Of a stretch of 64,000 nucleotides of DNA, positions 45,624-57,257 are shown piece by piece (positions within the stretch are counted from its first letter, which is position 1; each line of letters begins with the position of its first letter). A program made the position numbers and the translations under genes. A model generated the notes under the pieces. It worked only from the letters and a program-made list of their open reading frames with translations, did not search any database and was not told the origin of the DNA. The stretch comes from Pinus tabuliformis. Taxonomy: Eukaryota; Streptophyta; Pinopsida; Pinales; Pinaceae. The stretch covers positions 1,230,981,070-1,231,045,069 of the forward strand of contig CM062819.1 in assembly GCA_031772625.1 (NCBI GenBank). The letters are read 5' to 3'.

Positions 45624-47547
45624 TGGGAATTTTCATGTGGTAGATGAAGAGCTAGAAAAATACTTCATTAAGAATTGTTGTTACGTTGATGATTGCAGTT
45701 GATATTTTTGAAATCGCTGCATAAATGATTAGTGCATGAAAGAAACGTGTGTGTGAAGGAGAATCCCAGTGGAGGAAGAGAACATCTGCATAAAGGAAAC
45801 CTTCCTGTGTGAGAGCTTGTGCCAAGTAAAATTGTTCGTTGAGGGAGAAACGGGCCCAACAAAAAGACATTGGAGAAGATCGTTGTTGAGATCACCGTGT
45901 TTAAGGAAATTTCAATAGTAGAGAAGCATTCAAGAGGGTAAATTGGAATGAGTGCGTGTGGAGATCATGATCGTAATTTGAATGTTAAAGCGTGGATATT
46001 GTGCTTTTGAATTCAAAGGGACTGTCAAATCGTGTTTGTTGCATTTCTTGCGTATCTTGTGATAAATTTGTTGAATAATATATCATCATTACCACTTATG
46101 TGTTGGGTTTTGTATATATTAATGTGTATTGTTGAAATGAAAAGAAGAGATCATATAAGAAAATTCTCCCTGGTATAGTTGTTTTATCTGCATAAAAAAG
46201 TGAATAGATCCACAGATTGTGGGTGTGTCTCTTTCAGATTTGGATTACGTTTCTTTAAGGAGGATCATGTACCTCTGTAATAGATGTTCAGAATCATATT
46301 GGAGTCAACGTTGGTGCAGCTGCAAGTGAAGTAATGCAAGCTATTGTGGTATTTTTAAGCGGTATTCTTTTTAAAAAAAGCGTGAATTGATATGATACAA
46401 AATAATGGTGATCGAACTTAGATAATAGCTTATTGAGAGTTCTTTTATTTGCAGAGTATGGAGGATATTGCGTAAGTGAAATTGTAGCATGGAACATGGA
46501 GTGGAAGTTGTAGAATTGCGCTGAATAGAGTTGTAAACTTGCGTTGAAGTTCTAGTTGGAAACCTGCTGCCTGTGGACACTACGTGGGATGTTGCGCTGA
46601 GATTTGTGTAGGAATGTTGCGCTCAGAACGAGTGTGAAACCGCATACTGCCTGCTGGAAAAGATATGTTAATATTTCAAGAAATGTGGTTGCTGGATTAA
46701 ACGAGCTTCATCATCTAACAGAATTTGAAGTTGTTAGACTACTGTACAAAATCATAGAGTCTAACGCCTCTTTAAGCGTGAAGCCTTCCGTGTTACTGTG
46801 CGTGGAGGAGTTTTGATTGAATTGTGGGAGAATCATTTCCAGGAAATTATTGTTCAAATATTATTGAGGAAGATTCCTACATGTAGATCGTTTCTTGTGA
46901 AGAGCGTGAGGGAGTTGTCTTTTGAGGATTCTCAAGTTGTAGGTTGGAATAGCGTTGGAAAATCCATGTGAGACCTGTGTGGAGATTGGCATTGGAAACC
47001 TGCATTGAAAAATTGTGTTGTGAACATTGCAAGTGCATAGACGAAGAACATTGTGCTTCAAAGATAAGATGCAAGGGAGAAAAAGGAGATTGTTGTGGTT
47101 AGTTATAGCATTCAACATTACATTTGGTGTCGGTGGATATGTTAATACACAACACCAAAATTTCATCTATTGGAGGCCCATAATAGAGGATCTGGTATTT
47201 CAACGTCAAAGATATTTCCTCCTTCCAAGAGGAATGTAGATTTTGAGTGCACTATTGAATCAAAAAACCAAAAGACACCTCAATTGGATTCTCTAGCATT
47301 TTTTAAAGTACGTTGATATTGTAACAGAGGTATGGTCGCTATGTTGGACGGGTTCAACATGATCTGCCATTAGAAGGACATATGAAGCAACGGAAACATG
47401 GTTATTCGATGGAGTTGTGATCTTCATATAACTTGCGGAGTGGTATAATTGACCAAGGTATGGACAAATTGTTAAAAGGAAATCACTATTTGTGTGTAGA
47501 GTAATCTGATTTATACTCCGATCCATTTGTAGATCTGGACACTTGTA
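45624..47547 (+). other. Element C 5' interior, no gene seen
   Basis: About 1.9 kb with no reading frame longer than about 100 codons and no known motif. Words such as GTTGCGCTGAGAT, TTGCGTTGAAG and CCTGCTGCCTG recur imperfectly between 46400 and 47050. Probably untranslated leader or a decayed coding region. H interrupts it at 47548. Confidence 0.45.
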
Positions 47548-47976
47548 TGTTAATTCCCTATAATACTAGTGATTTTCCCATTACTATTGTTGTTGTATCC
47601 CTTATTGTTATTGTTGTGACCCTATTGTCCCCATATTGTTATTATTGTGCCCCATAGAATCTCACTATTGTTTTCCCATTACTATTGTTGTTGTATCCCT
47701 TATTGTTATTGTTGTGACCCTATTGTCCCCATATTGTTATTATTGTGCCCCATAGAATCTCACTATTGTTATTTTGTGTCTTTATATTATTATTGTTAGG
47801 TCGACTTGGTTGTATTGTGACCCCTTAGACTCCTATATAAAAAAATGAAGTTTTGTCATTTTAATCATCCAAATATTGTTCATTTGTGTAATGTAAAGGA
47901 GGTTGCCCCCTCGAAGATGCTGAATTCTAAGGCGTTGATATATTTTACTATTTTTTTGTGACCTGGTTTCATAACA
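47548..47976 (+). repeat. Element H 5' LTR with 98-base duplication
   Basis: Starts TGTTAATTCCC and ends TTTCATAACA. The stretch starting at 47573 repeats in tandem at 47671 (period 98) and is single in the 3' LTR, accounting for 429 versus 332 bases. A TATA box (TATATAA) is at 47834-47840. Confidence 0.88.
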
Positions 47977-47978
47977 TT

Positions 47979-47990
47979 TGGTATCAGAGC
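47979..47990 (+). other. Element H primer-binding site
   Basis: TGGTATCAGAGC, a perfect initiator-Met-type site two bases after the LTR. Confidence 0.88.
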
Positions 47991-48514
47991 TTTGGATTCT
48001 AAGGTTTCGCTGCTCCAAACAGGTTATCGTGGAATTGTCACTATAACTTTTTTTTTTGCGATGTTTTAGAAGCTAAAAAAACCCCATTCGAGACGAAATC
48101 TTAATGAACTTCAGGTTCGAATTTCAAATCTTGTCTCGTTATATTTTCGGAGATATGATCTGAGGAAGTTAGGGTTTTTGCAAGCTCCAGAATTTCATCT
48201 AAAACAGGTCATCGTGAAATTTTCGCTATAACTCTTTCGATATGAAATTTCAGAAGCTAAAAAAACTCAATTGAGAAGAAATCGGTCTGAACCTCGGTTC
48301 CAAATTTTTGATCCTGTCTCGCTATATTTTCGAAGATATAATCTGAGGAAGTTATGGTTTTTGCAGACCCCTGAATTACATTCCAAACAGGTCACCTTTG
48401 GAAAATCGTCATAACTTTTGCTTTGAGCATCAAATTGAATTTTTGTAAGAAGTTATAAAAAGAGGACGGACTGTAGTTGTTTAGGTATTATTTTCAGAAC
48501 CTAAGACTCAAACA

Positions 48515-51500
48515 ATGACCCGAGGCACGTCATACAAGTTCGCTCCACTGAACCAGTCTATACTCAGGTCATCGTGGGATATTTGGCATAACCCTTCATT
48601 GGAGAATCCAACCTTGATCAGACTTGCGGAGTTAGAAAGATTACTCAAAGGTTTACCGCAAGAAGAAATTTCAGACATTGGAGATCCAAAATTACATAGA
48701 TACATCATATTCAATATCGAGCTCCTACAAAGTGAAAAAAAGGGTTTGTAGTTTTTTTTATTTTTGCATAAGCTTGGTTTGAAAAATTAGTTTGAAGGAA
48801 TTCAAAGGGCATAGTGAAGCATTAATATCGGTAATTGATGTCCCAAAGAAAGAAAATGGAAACACTTAGTAAGCAACCTGAAAGCTCTAGCATGACTCAT
48901 GAAGAAGAGCAAGAAATGCAACATAATATATCAAAATTACGAAACCAAGTGCAACAAATTTCACTCACACAAAAAGTAACAGAAGCTAAGATGGATGGCT
49001 TAAAGAAAGACATAGAAGCTAAGATGTATGGCTTGGAAGCTAAGATGGATGGTTTAAAGAAAGGCGTGGAAGTTAAGATGGATGGTTTAAAGAAAGGCGT
49101 AGAAGATAAGATGAATGACATGGAAGCTAAGATGGATGGCGTGGAAGCTAAGATGGACAGCGTGGAATCTAATATGGATGGCGTGGAAGTTAAGGTAAAT
49201 GATTTAAAGAAAGGCATAGAATATTTGAAAACAGATTTGACAAAGTTTCTACAAGAAATGCTTACTAATGGCGAAAGGGTAGTAAAGGAAACTCATGATG
49301 AGAACAAAATAAATGTTAATCATCATTTCATATACTCAAATGTTGGATCGAAGAACCGCCATGTTCCAAAGATCGATATGAGGAAGTTTGATGGAAATGA
49401 TCCCAGAACATCGATACTATAGATGGAGCAATTTTTTGATCTTCATAATGTGCAAAACACACAAAAGGTATGCATTGCAAATTTATATTTGGAACCAAAT
49501 CAGTTTGTATGGTATCGGTGGCTTTGCTCTCGTAAACAAATTGTCACTTGGGCTATTTTTAAGGATAAAATGATAGCACATTATGAGGATACAAAAAGAA
49601 ACACTTTTTTTAGCCAATTGATAAATCTCAAACAAAAGGGTTCAATGATGGAGCACATTGAGGACTTACAAAAATTGAATATAAGGGTAAAAGATATTCC
49701 ATAGGAGCATAGGATTGATGTGTTCATAGGGACTTTAAAAGAAAACATCCAATATGAGGTTCGCCTTTGGGAACCAGATTCATTGGAGAAGGCATTCATG
49801 TTGGCAAGAAAAATGGAAAGCAAAATTATGACAACAAGGAAGCCTACTACTTACAATCATAAAGATGGAAGTGTTGTTGCCCCTGGCCATCCACAACCTA
49901 CAAGGTTGACACCACAATAATTGGAAGAAAAAAGAGCAAAAGGGCTTTGTTAGAGTTGTGATAGCAAAACCACTAAAGGTCATAAGTGTGCTGAGAATAA
50001 ATTATTTTACATAGATTGTGAAGAGGAGGAAGAAAATGAACAAGAAACGTCAAAAGAAGAGGATATACACCAGGAACAAACCTTAGAAAAAGAAGAAATG
50101 AATCCGACCATATCTTGTAATGCATTGGCTGGAATTACCACTCCTCAAACTATCAAGATAGAAGGGAATATCAAGAAGAAAAAGGTAATAATGTTGATTG
50201 ATTCGGGAAGTACCCATAATTTTATTCATTGTAAGATAGCCAAGGAATTGAATTGTTTCCTATATCCAGCACCAGAGTGTCAAGTGATGGTTGCAAGTGG
50301 AGGAACCATAAATTGCTCAGGAAAGTTCCATAATATCAAGCTATCCATGGGATAATATGTATTGAATAGTCCAATTCTTTCCATTCCAATGGGTGGTGTT
50401 GATGTTGTACTAGGATTCCAATGGCTACAATCCTTGGGTACAATAGATTTTAATTTTCAAGAAATTTTCATGAAATTGCCTTTAGAAGGAAAGGAAGTTG
50501 AATTAAGGGGTATCGCAAGGAAACCGGGAAAGATAATCAGCTCTAACGGAATGACAAAGATTCTAAAGAAAGAACAATGAGGCATAATTACACAATTATG
50601 TTTACTATAGGTTCCCACATCGAAATCATCCATTTCTCCATATCTCCAAAAAGTCTTGGATAATCATTCCAAGGTATTTGAGACTTCCAAAGGCCTCCCA
50701 CCTATTCGTGATCATGATCATGCTATTAATTTGATTCCAGGAAGTGTTCCTCCAAACATCAGGCCTTACAGATATCCCTATGTCCAAAAGAGTGAAATTG
50801 AACGTATGGTTGCAGAAATGCTAGAGGCTGGTATAATTCAACCTAGTCAAAGTTCTTTCTCTGCTCCAATAGTATTGGTTCACAAGAAGGATGGATCATG
50901 GCGCATGTGTCTAGATTATAAGGAGCTCAATAAGCTCACTATTAAAGATAAATTTTTCATTCCTGTCATTCATGAATTATTGGATGAATTGCATAGATCA
51001 ATTTACTTCACCAAGTTGGATCTTCGTTCAGGATATCATCAAATAAGAATGAAGACTGAAGACATTCCAAAAACAAAATTTATAACTCATGAGGGTCATT
51101 ATGAATTTTTGGTCATGCCTATTGACCTTACTAATGCACCTTCTACATTTCAAGGTTTGATGAATTCCACTTTCAAACCCTTCCTTAGAAAATTTGTGTT
51201 AGTATTTTTTGATGATATACTAATCTACAACAAGTCTTGGAAGGATCATGTTCAACATGTTGACATGGTTCTCAAACTATTGGAGGAGAAACAATTATAT
51301 GCAAAAATCTCCAAATGTTTATTTAGAGTACAAGATGTGGAATATCTGGGTCATATTATATCTCATGAAGGTGTTAAGTTAGACCCTAACAAAATTAAAA
51401 CCATTAAGGAATGGAAAATCTCCACATCCATAAAGAATCCACCAGGATTTCTCTGGTTGACAGGGTATTATCGCAAGTTTGTTAAGAATTATGGGAGAAT

Positions 51501-53460
51501 AGCAACACCTCTAACAACATTATTGAAGAAAAATGCATTTTCGTGGACTCCAGAAGCAACGAAAGCCTTTGAACATTTTAAAGAGGCAATGTGCCAAGCA
51601 CCAGGCTTAGCTACACCAGACTTCACAAAAACCTTTATTGTGGAATGTGATGCCTCAGGAAATGGAATTGGTGTTGTTTTAATGGAAGAAGAAAGACCCA
51701 TTTCTTTCGAAAGTTGTCCAATCAAAGGAAAGTATTTACACAAAGCTAGTTATGAGAAGGAAATGTTGGCAATACTACATGCACTTAAGAAATGGCAACC
51801 CTACCTAATGGGAAGACACTTCAAGGTAAAAATAGATCATGATAGTCTTAAATACTTTTTAGAACAAAGATTATCTTCAGAAGAGTAGAAAAAATGGGTC
51901 ACAAAGATGTTGGGTTATGACTTTGAAATCATCTACAAAAAAAGGAAGCAAAATGTTGTGGCAGGTACACTCTCAAGAAAGGATGAGGATGTGGAAGCAT
52001 TTATTTGCGTCATTTCTATTATCCAACCAGATTGGATAAATGAAGCAAGGGATGAATGGAAGAATGATGAGGAAGTGTGGGCACTCATTCAAAAGATACA
52101 ACAAGATTGCAGTACATCTGATACATTTAGCTGGAAAAATGATTCGTTATGGTACAAGGATCGGTTATACCTATGTAAGAATTCTCAACTCAAACAAAAT
52201 ATTCTTAGGGAATTGCACACCTCTCCCTTAGGAGGGTTCTAAGGATTTCTAAAAACCTACCACAGGGTTAAGAAAGATTTTTTTTGGGATGGCCTTAAAT
52301 CGTATATTCAAAAGTTTGTGGTGGAATGTTTTGTTTGCCAACAAAATAAAGTTGAAACAATTAAAGCCCCAGGACTATTACAACCTTTATCCATTCCAAG
52401 CCAATGTTGGGAGGAGGATTCAATGGATTTTATCACAGGTTTACCCAAGTCCGAAGGAAAGAGTTTTATCATGGTGGTAGTTGACAGACTTACCAAGTAT
52501 GCACAATTTTGTGCATTATCTCATCCATTTAAACCAAGTATAGTTTCTACTACATTTATGGAAACAATTCAAAAGCTACATGGAAACTTAAAGATTATTA
52601 TAAGCAACAGAGATCCCATTTTCACTAGAAATTTTTGGACATAATTATTTTCTTGTCTTGGTACTCAGTTAGCTCATAACTCATCGTATCATCCTCAATC
52701 TGATGGGAAAACTGAGATAGTAAACAAATGTTTGGAAAGATATATTCATTTCTTTGTATCCGATAAACAAACACAATGGGCCAAATGGTTACCTCTAGCT
52801 GAATGGTGGTATAACACTTCCTTCCATACTGCAAAAAAAATGACCCCTTTTATAGCACTTTATGGATATCATCCACCATCCATCACATCATATTTAAGAG
52901 AAAATTCTAAGGTTCAATCAGTGGAAGATCACATCAAGCATCAGCAACAAGTTCCCCAACTCTTAAAGGATAACCTCACCTTGGCACAAAATAGAATGAA
53001 ACAGCAAGCAGATCAACATCACAGCGAAAGAAGTTTTGATGTAGGTGATTAGGTATTCCTATGGCTACAACTATATAAACAAATGTCCCTCAAGCAAGCT
53101 AAGAAGGATAATAAATTATCACCAATGTATTATGGTCCGTACAAGGTGTTGCAAAAGATAGGTACTATGGCATACAAATTGGAGCTTCCTGCAGCTTTCC
53201 GAGTGCACCCAGTTTTCCATGTTTCATGCTTAAAGAAGGTTATAGGTGACAAGCTTCCAGTTCAAACAATATTGTCAGAACTTAATGAGGAAGGAAAAAT
53301 CATATTGGAACCTAAAGCAGTCAAAGAAACAAGAACTTGACAACTACGAAATCGATAAATTTCAGAGTATCTCATCAAGTGGAAGAACTTGCCCGTTGAA
53401 GATTCCACATGGGAGGATGAGAATTTTATACAGAAACATCTAGAACTACTCAAGCATTAA
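48515..53460 (+). pseudogene. Element H gag-pol with chromodomain
   Basis: The ATG at 48515 opens a short N-terminal block. A frame at 48835-49422 is dominated by tandem AKMDGLKKG-type units (coiled coil), followed by capsid (WYRWLCSRKQIVTWAIFK near 49510), protease (LIDSGSTHNFI near 50197), RT (KKDGSWRMCLDYKELNK, FFDDILIYN near 51210), RNase H (ECDASGNGIG near 51645), integrase (CFVCQQNK, DFITGLPKSEG, HPQSDGKTEIVNK near 52695), a GPY-type block (YYGPYKVLQKIG) and a chromodomain (YLIKWKNLPVEDSTWEDE, 53370-53425). About ten in-frame stops occur, nearly all explainable as CAG/CAA, CGA or TGG changed by one transition. The RT block 50656-51888 is the longest open stretch, with its active site intact. 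Confidence 0.92.
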
Positions 53461-53469
53461 GGACAACAC

Positions 53470-53821
53470 TTTTTTGAAGGAGAGGTGCATGTTAGGTCCC
53501 TATAATACTAGTGATTCCCCCATTACTATTGTCATTTTATCATTTATTGTTATTGTTGTGCCCCTATTGTCCCCATATTGCTATTATTGTGCCCCATAGA
53601 TTCCACTATTGTTATTTTTGTGCCTTTATATTATTATTGTTAGGTTGGCTTGGTTATATTGTGACCCCTTAGACTCCTATATATAGAAAGGAGGTTTTTT
53701 CATTTGAATCATCCAAGAATTTTTCATTTGTGTAATGTAAAGGAGGTTGCCCGCTCGAAGAAGCTGAATTCTAAGGTGTTGATCTATCTTTTCTATCTTT
53801 TTGTGAGTTGGTTTCATAACA
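53470..53821 (+). repeat. Element H polypurine tract and 3' LTR
   Basis: A purine-rich GAAGGAGAGGTGCA run ends at 53489 and the LTR begins TGTTAGGTCCC at 53490. It has a TATATATA box at about 53679-53686 and ends TTTCATAACA at 53821. Confidence 0.85.
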
Positions 53822-55261
53822 TGGTATTTCCCTCAACAAGGTTTAAATACCTTGTTTTGCTAATCATTTTGGAAGGAAACACTATGGTGTCTTGTACCAA
53901 GTTGCATATATAGGTGGCGGCATAATTGGCATGGAAGGACCATTTCGAATTGAGTTTGGGCTTATTCAGGTCTGATCATAGTTTAGCCCGGTGGGAGAAA
54001 CTTTGTAGAAGGATGTTATGTAGAAGGAGAGAAATATCTACAGTAGAAGATCGTAAAAAAGATACCAAAGATATTATTCGAGTTGACGGGAAGTGAGCAT
54101 ATTCTTGACCCATGAGGCAAACTGCACATGGAAATTGTAGCCACAAGGAGGATCCCATCCATAAGGATTGAAGACATTTCAGATGTCGTCAAGGAATTAT
54201 AATATTGTTAGATGAAGTACGAGAGGAGCCTTGTGATGGATAATGTGATCCTTTCAATAGAATAAGGCAGTGCATTGTGTCGAATGAATAGAACAAGTGA
54301 AGGCTTGAACTGTACATGAGAGAAAGAATGAGTAAAAGAGGTGAAAATTACAAAGAAAAAGTTTATTAAAGAATGTTGGAGGGAACCTAAAGGTATAAAA
54401 TTTATTTGTTAAAAAGGTGTTTTTAATAATGGTGTGTAATTAAATGGTTTATATCATCTTCATTATTATAACATCATAAAAGGAAACTTACGAAAAAGTG
54501 AAAGTTATTTAAAACTTTCCTTATTATTATACCATAAAAGTATGGAATAAGTTTGAAACTCTATGCGTGTATGAAAAAGCTGTTGTAAGTTTTAGTCACC
54601 AAGTGGATTGTATTTCGATTCAAAGGTTCAAGTTATTCAAGTATCATGGTGAATAAAATAAAGTGTTGATTGGAGCTTCAATTAAAAGTGATGGAGGTGA
54701 GAAAATGAGTGGAATATGAAAGAAAGTTGAAAATAAAGCTTTGTAAATGTATTTTGAAGTAAAAGTCAACTCACAAGTGAATTTGAGAGTTTAAGTTGGA
54801 GTCAAGTTAAATTTGAGTTATTGTATACAAGGTTGCATTTTTTGTTGTACCTGACACCCAAGGTCCATTGATGTAAATAGTTAATGTTGAATTAGAAGTC
54901 TGGAGTTAAAGAGTCATAAGTCAAGTTTGATTCATTAATTGTAATGAGGTGCATGATTGATGGACCCTGACACCCAAAATTCTAGTCTATGTACTTGCAA
55001 CAATTTCGGATGATTGGAACATAAATTGTAGCAACAACAAGATAGTGATGTAGCCAAAGAAAGACAAACAAAAGTTCTCAGTAAATAGGTGAAGCATCCA
55101 AAGGAGCAAGGAGTGCTCAAAAAGAAGGTTCAAGTGGAATGAACCATTGGCCAAGTTTAGAGGAAGTAACTTGGCAAGGGGTTATTTCGATTGCAGTTTA
55201 TAGTGAACAAGGTGAAGTTTGCGGAAGGAGAAGGAAGATGAATATGGATAGTCATTTTTAG
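53822..55261 (+). other. Element C 3' interior upstream of the unknown ORF
   Basis: About 1.4 kb without a convincing reading frame or known motif. AT-rich, with many short purine runs. Probably decayed element sequence. Confidence 0.4.
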
Positions 55262-56362
55262 AATTTAGAGAAAAGCCACAGTGATGCCATAGCAGCTGGC
55301 ATAAATGATGAACAATTTGAGAAAGAGATTGTTGAGTTGAAGGCACGACTTCATATGTTGATGGAACCGCTACAGAATCAAAAACATGGATGGATAATAA
55401 AGAGCACGGCTAGATGGCCAATCAAGCAATTGATTACAAGAAGGTAGAAGCACAATTTGAACATTTTGATAAGGGAATCAGAAACACTCCAGTTAACCGA
55501 TATGAATGTATGCATTTGTGAACCAGAACAAGGATCAATGCTTGGTGAGGATGATGATGATGTTGAAATGAAATCTGTTTATATTAATGTGGGTTTGATT
55601 CCCACAGATGGCGCCAAAAATTGTTTAAAATATCAGTATAAAGACTTGAGGACAACATCATCTGTCGAGACTATAAAGCCTTATGTTTTTAAATATCAAA
55701 ATTGGTGTGTAGATGCAGGATGTGTTGCAAATCATGGACAAGAAACTAATTCTATTTCATGCAGGGATGAAGACCAGTCTCTTTAAATGATTTCTGAAAG
55801 AGATCGTAAAATTCTAATGAAATGTGAAGAAGAACTACAATTGCTAGAAAATATGTTGATGGAACCTGAATCCAATCAAGTTGTGGATAAAGAAGAGAAA
55901 TATTCAAGCTGGAAAAATGTAGAACTTGAGATAAAATGCAATTTTCAATTTAATGTTAAAGATGATGAATTAATATTCCAAGCTAGTAACAGTCAATTTT
56001 AGCCGGAAACTAGATTGGATGTTAAAATTGAATAATTAAGGAAACTGATGGAAAAAACACTTAAACCAAGATATTACAAGATGAGGCAGAAGGACAAGAA
56101 CAGGATACATTTGACTGCAAAAGTAGACATCAACAAAGAAGGAGGAGAATTATAGCATAAATTTTGGAAGCCTGTAAGGCAGAAAAAGACAACAATAGAA
56201 TGGCAACAATATGACAAAGTACATGATCAGCGACACACTAAAGTTTGGGATCCAGGAGGAGTTTTATCAATTTATAAAGACATATGGTCGAGAGACCATG
56301 ATTTTCTTTTACCTGGGGACTCTAATGCAGGAGCATCTAACCTAGGGTTGAATGTTTACTAA
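55262..56362 (+). pseudogene. Element C unknown ORF running into its 3' LTR
   Basis: One reading frame stays recognisable for 366 codons, interrupted by five stops (TAG 55445, TAA 55784, TAG 56000, TAA 56033, TAG 56153) and no frameshift that I could find. The last codons continue through the purine tract (ACCTGGGGACTC) into the LTR and stop at 56360. The product would be acidic in the middle (GEDDDDVEMKS), with a Cys pair (CVDAGCVANH), helical Glu/Lys segments and a basic C-terminal part rich in Lys, Arg and His (HDQRHTKVWDPGG). I do not recognise the family. It is not gag, protease, RT or integrase. It could be an accessory ORF like those of E and G, or a captured gene; no sequence similarity to E or G was seen. 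Confidence 0.5.
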
Positions 56363-56811
56363 AGGAGTTAGTTTCCTAAGTTAGGATTTAATTATTTATT
56401 GTACTTTCCTATAGTTTTAGGGGAGAAAGAGAATTGTTATAATTAAGAGAAAGTTCGATATTATTTTGGAAGAGTTGAGAGATTTAAGGGTTAGTTAGAT
56501 CTCACCTAGAGATAAGGGATTAAGTGAGAGTTTTTATGGATCATGAGAGATATTGTGGGAGTTTGTTTAGTATCTAAAACCTACTTTGTGTTCAAATCCA
56601 CTTGTATAAATCTAGGTGAGCCATGAGGAATGTAAGGTAGGAAGGAAAGTGAGGAATGAGAGGCTAATGGTTAGGTCAAGAATTCTCTTGTAAATATTTT
56701 TATTCTTTAATAAATTATTTCTGAATATTAGTATGCATCCGTTGTCCGTGGATTTTAGTTTTATGTTTTGTGATAATTATTAATTTGCAGGCCCTATGAC
56801 CTGCGACATCA
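56311..56811 (+). repeat. Element C purine tract and 3' LTR
   Basis: ACCTGGGGACTC (56311-56322) precedes an LTR beginning TAATGCAGGAG; the 5' copy has TGATG, so the initial G mutated to A. It ends GCGACATCA at 56811. Confidence 0.83.
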
Positions 56812-57257
56812 AACAATATGATACTTACTTCATAACTAAGATTCTTCTCTTCCTTGATGATGCCTCAAACCTTTATTGATGCCCTAAAGACGTTTGAAGA
56901 AACTTTAATAATGCCCTTGAATATGTTTCCAAGGATTCCTCCAACAACAACTTTCAAGAGTGATGAATGATGCCAATATCGTTTTGATACTACCTTCGAA
57001 GATGCCTTCCAATGAGCCTTTAAATAGATCTCCTTCTGTCAAGAGACAACCTTTCTTGTGGTCTTCCTCTCAAGCCTTCCTTTGATGAGACCTTGATGTA
57101 GTCTTGATCTTCTTCAAGATAGAAACCCTCCTTCCAAATCAATAGGTCTTGTACTTCTTTTCTTCCACAGATGATTCCCCTTGACAAGGAAACCCTTATT
57201 TGTGTCCACAAGACAATCCTTCCATTTGCCTTCTTGTTCACCTTAGCTCTGATACCA
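56812..57257 (-). other. Element A leader and primer-binding site
   Basis: The minus-strand primer site TGGTATCAGAGC is at 57246-57257, flush with the LTR end at 57258. The 430-base leader continues to the C insertion and then at 45127 to the gag ATG. A short open frame (57020-57241) lies in the leader and has no recognised motif. Confidence 0.75.

Larger units (their letters stand above)
47548..53821 (+). mobile_element. Element H: gypsy chromovirus-like element inside C
   Basis: A plus-strand element with LTRs 47548-47976 and 53490-53821. Flanks are TTGTA (47543-47547) and TGGTA (53822-53826), one mismatch. Primer site, gag, protease, RT, RNase H, integrase and a C-terminal chromodomain follow in gypsy order. 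The chromodomain places it among chromoviruses. The LTRs differ in length because the 5' copy carries a 98-base tandem duplication. Confidence 0.9.
45128..56811 (+). mobile_element. Element C: large LTR element without recognisable gag-pol
   Basis: A plus-strand element with 5' LTR 45128-45608 and 3' LTR 56323-56811. Flanks are AATAA (45123-45127) and AACAA (56812-56816), one transition apart. The interior (45609-47547 and 53822-56322, about 4.4 kb once H is removed) lacks gag, protease, RT and integrase, but has a decayed unknown ORF next to the 3' LTR. This is the architecture of a large non-autonomous element. Confidence 0.85.

Noticed and set aside
45668..47166. Several overlapping minus-strand ORFs in C
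   Set aside because: Short, mutually overlapping, compositionally biased and without motifs; opposite to C's direction.
47573..47768. Satellite or CRISPR-type repeat
   Set aside because: Only two contiguous units and no spacer; it is a local duplication in an LTR.
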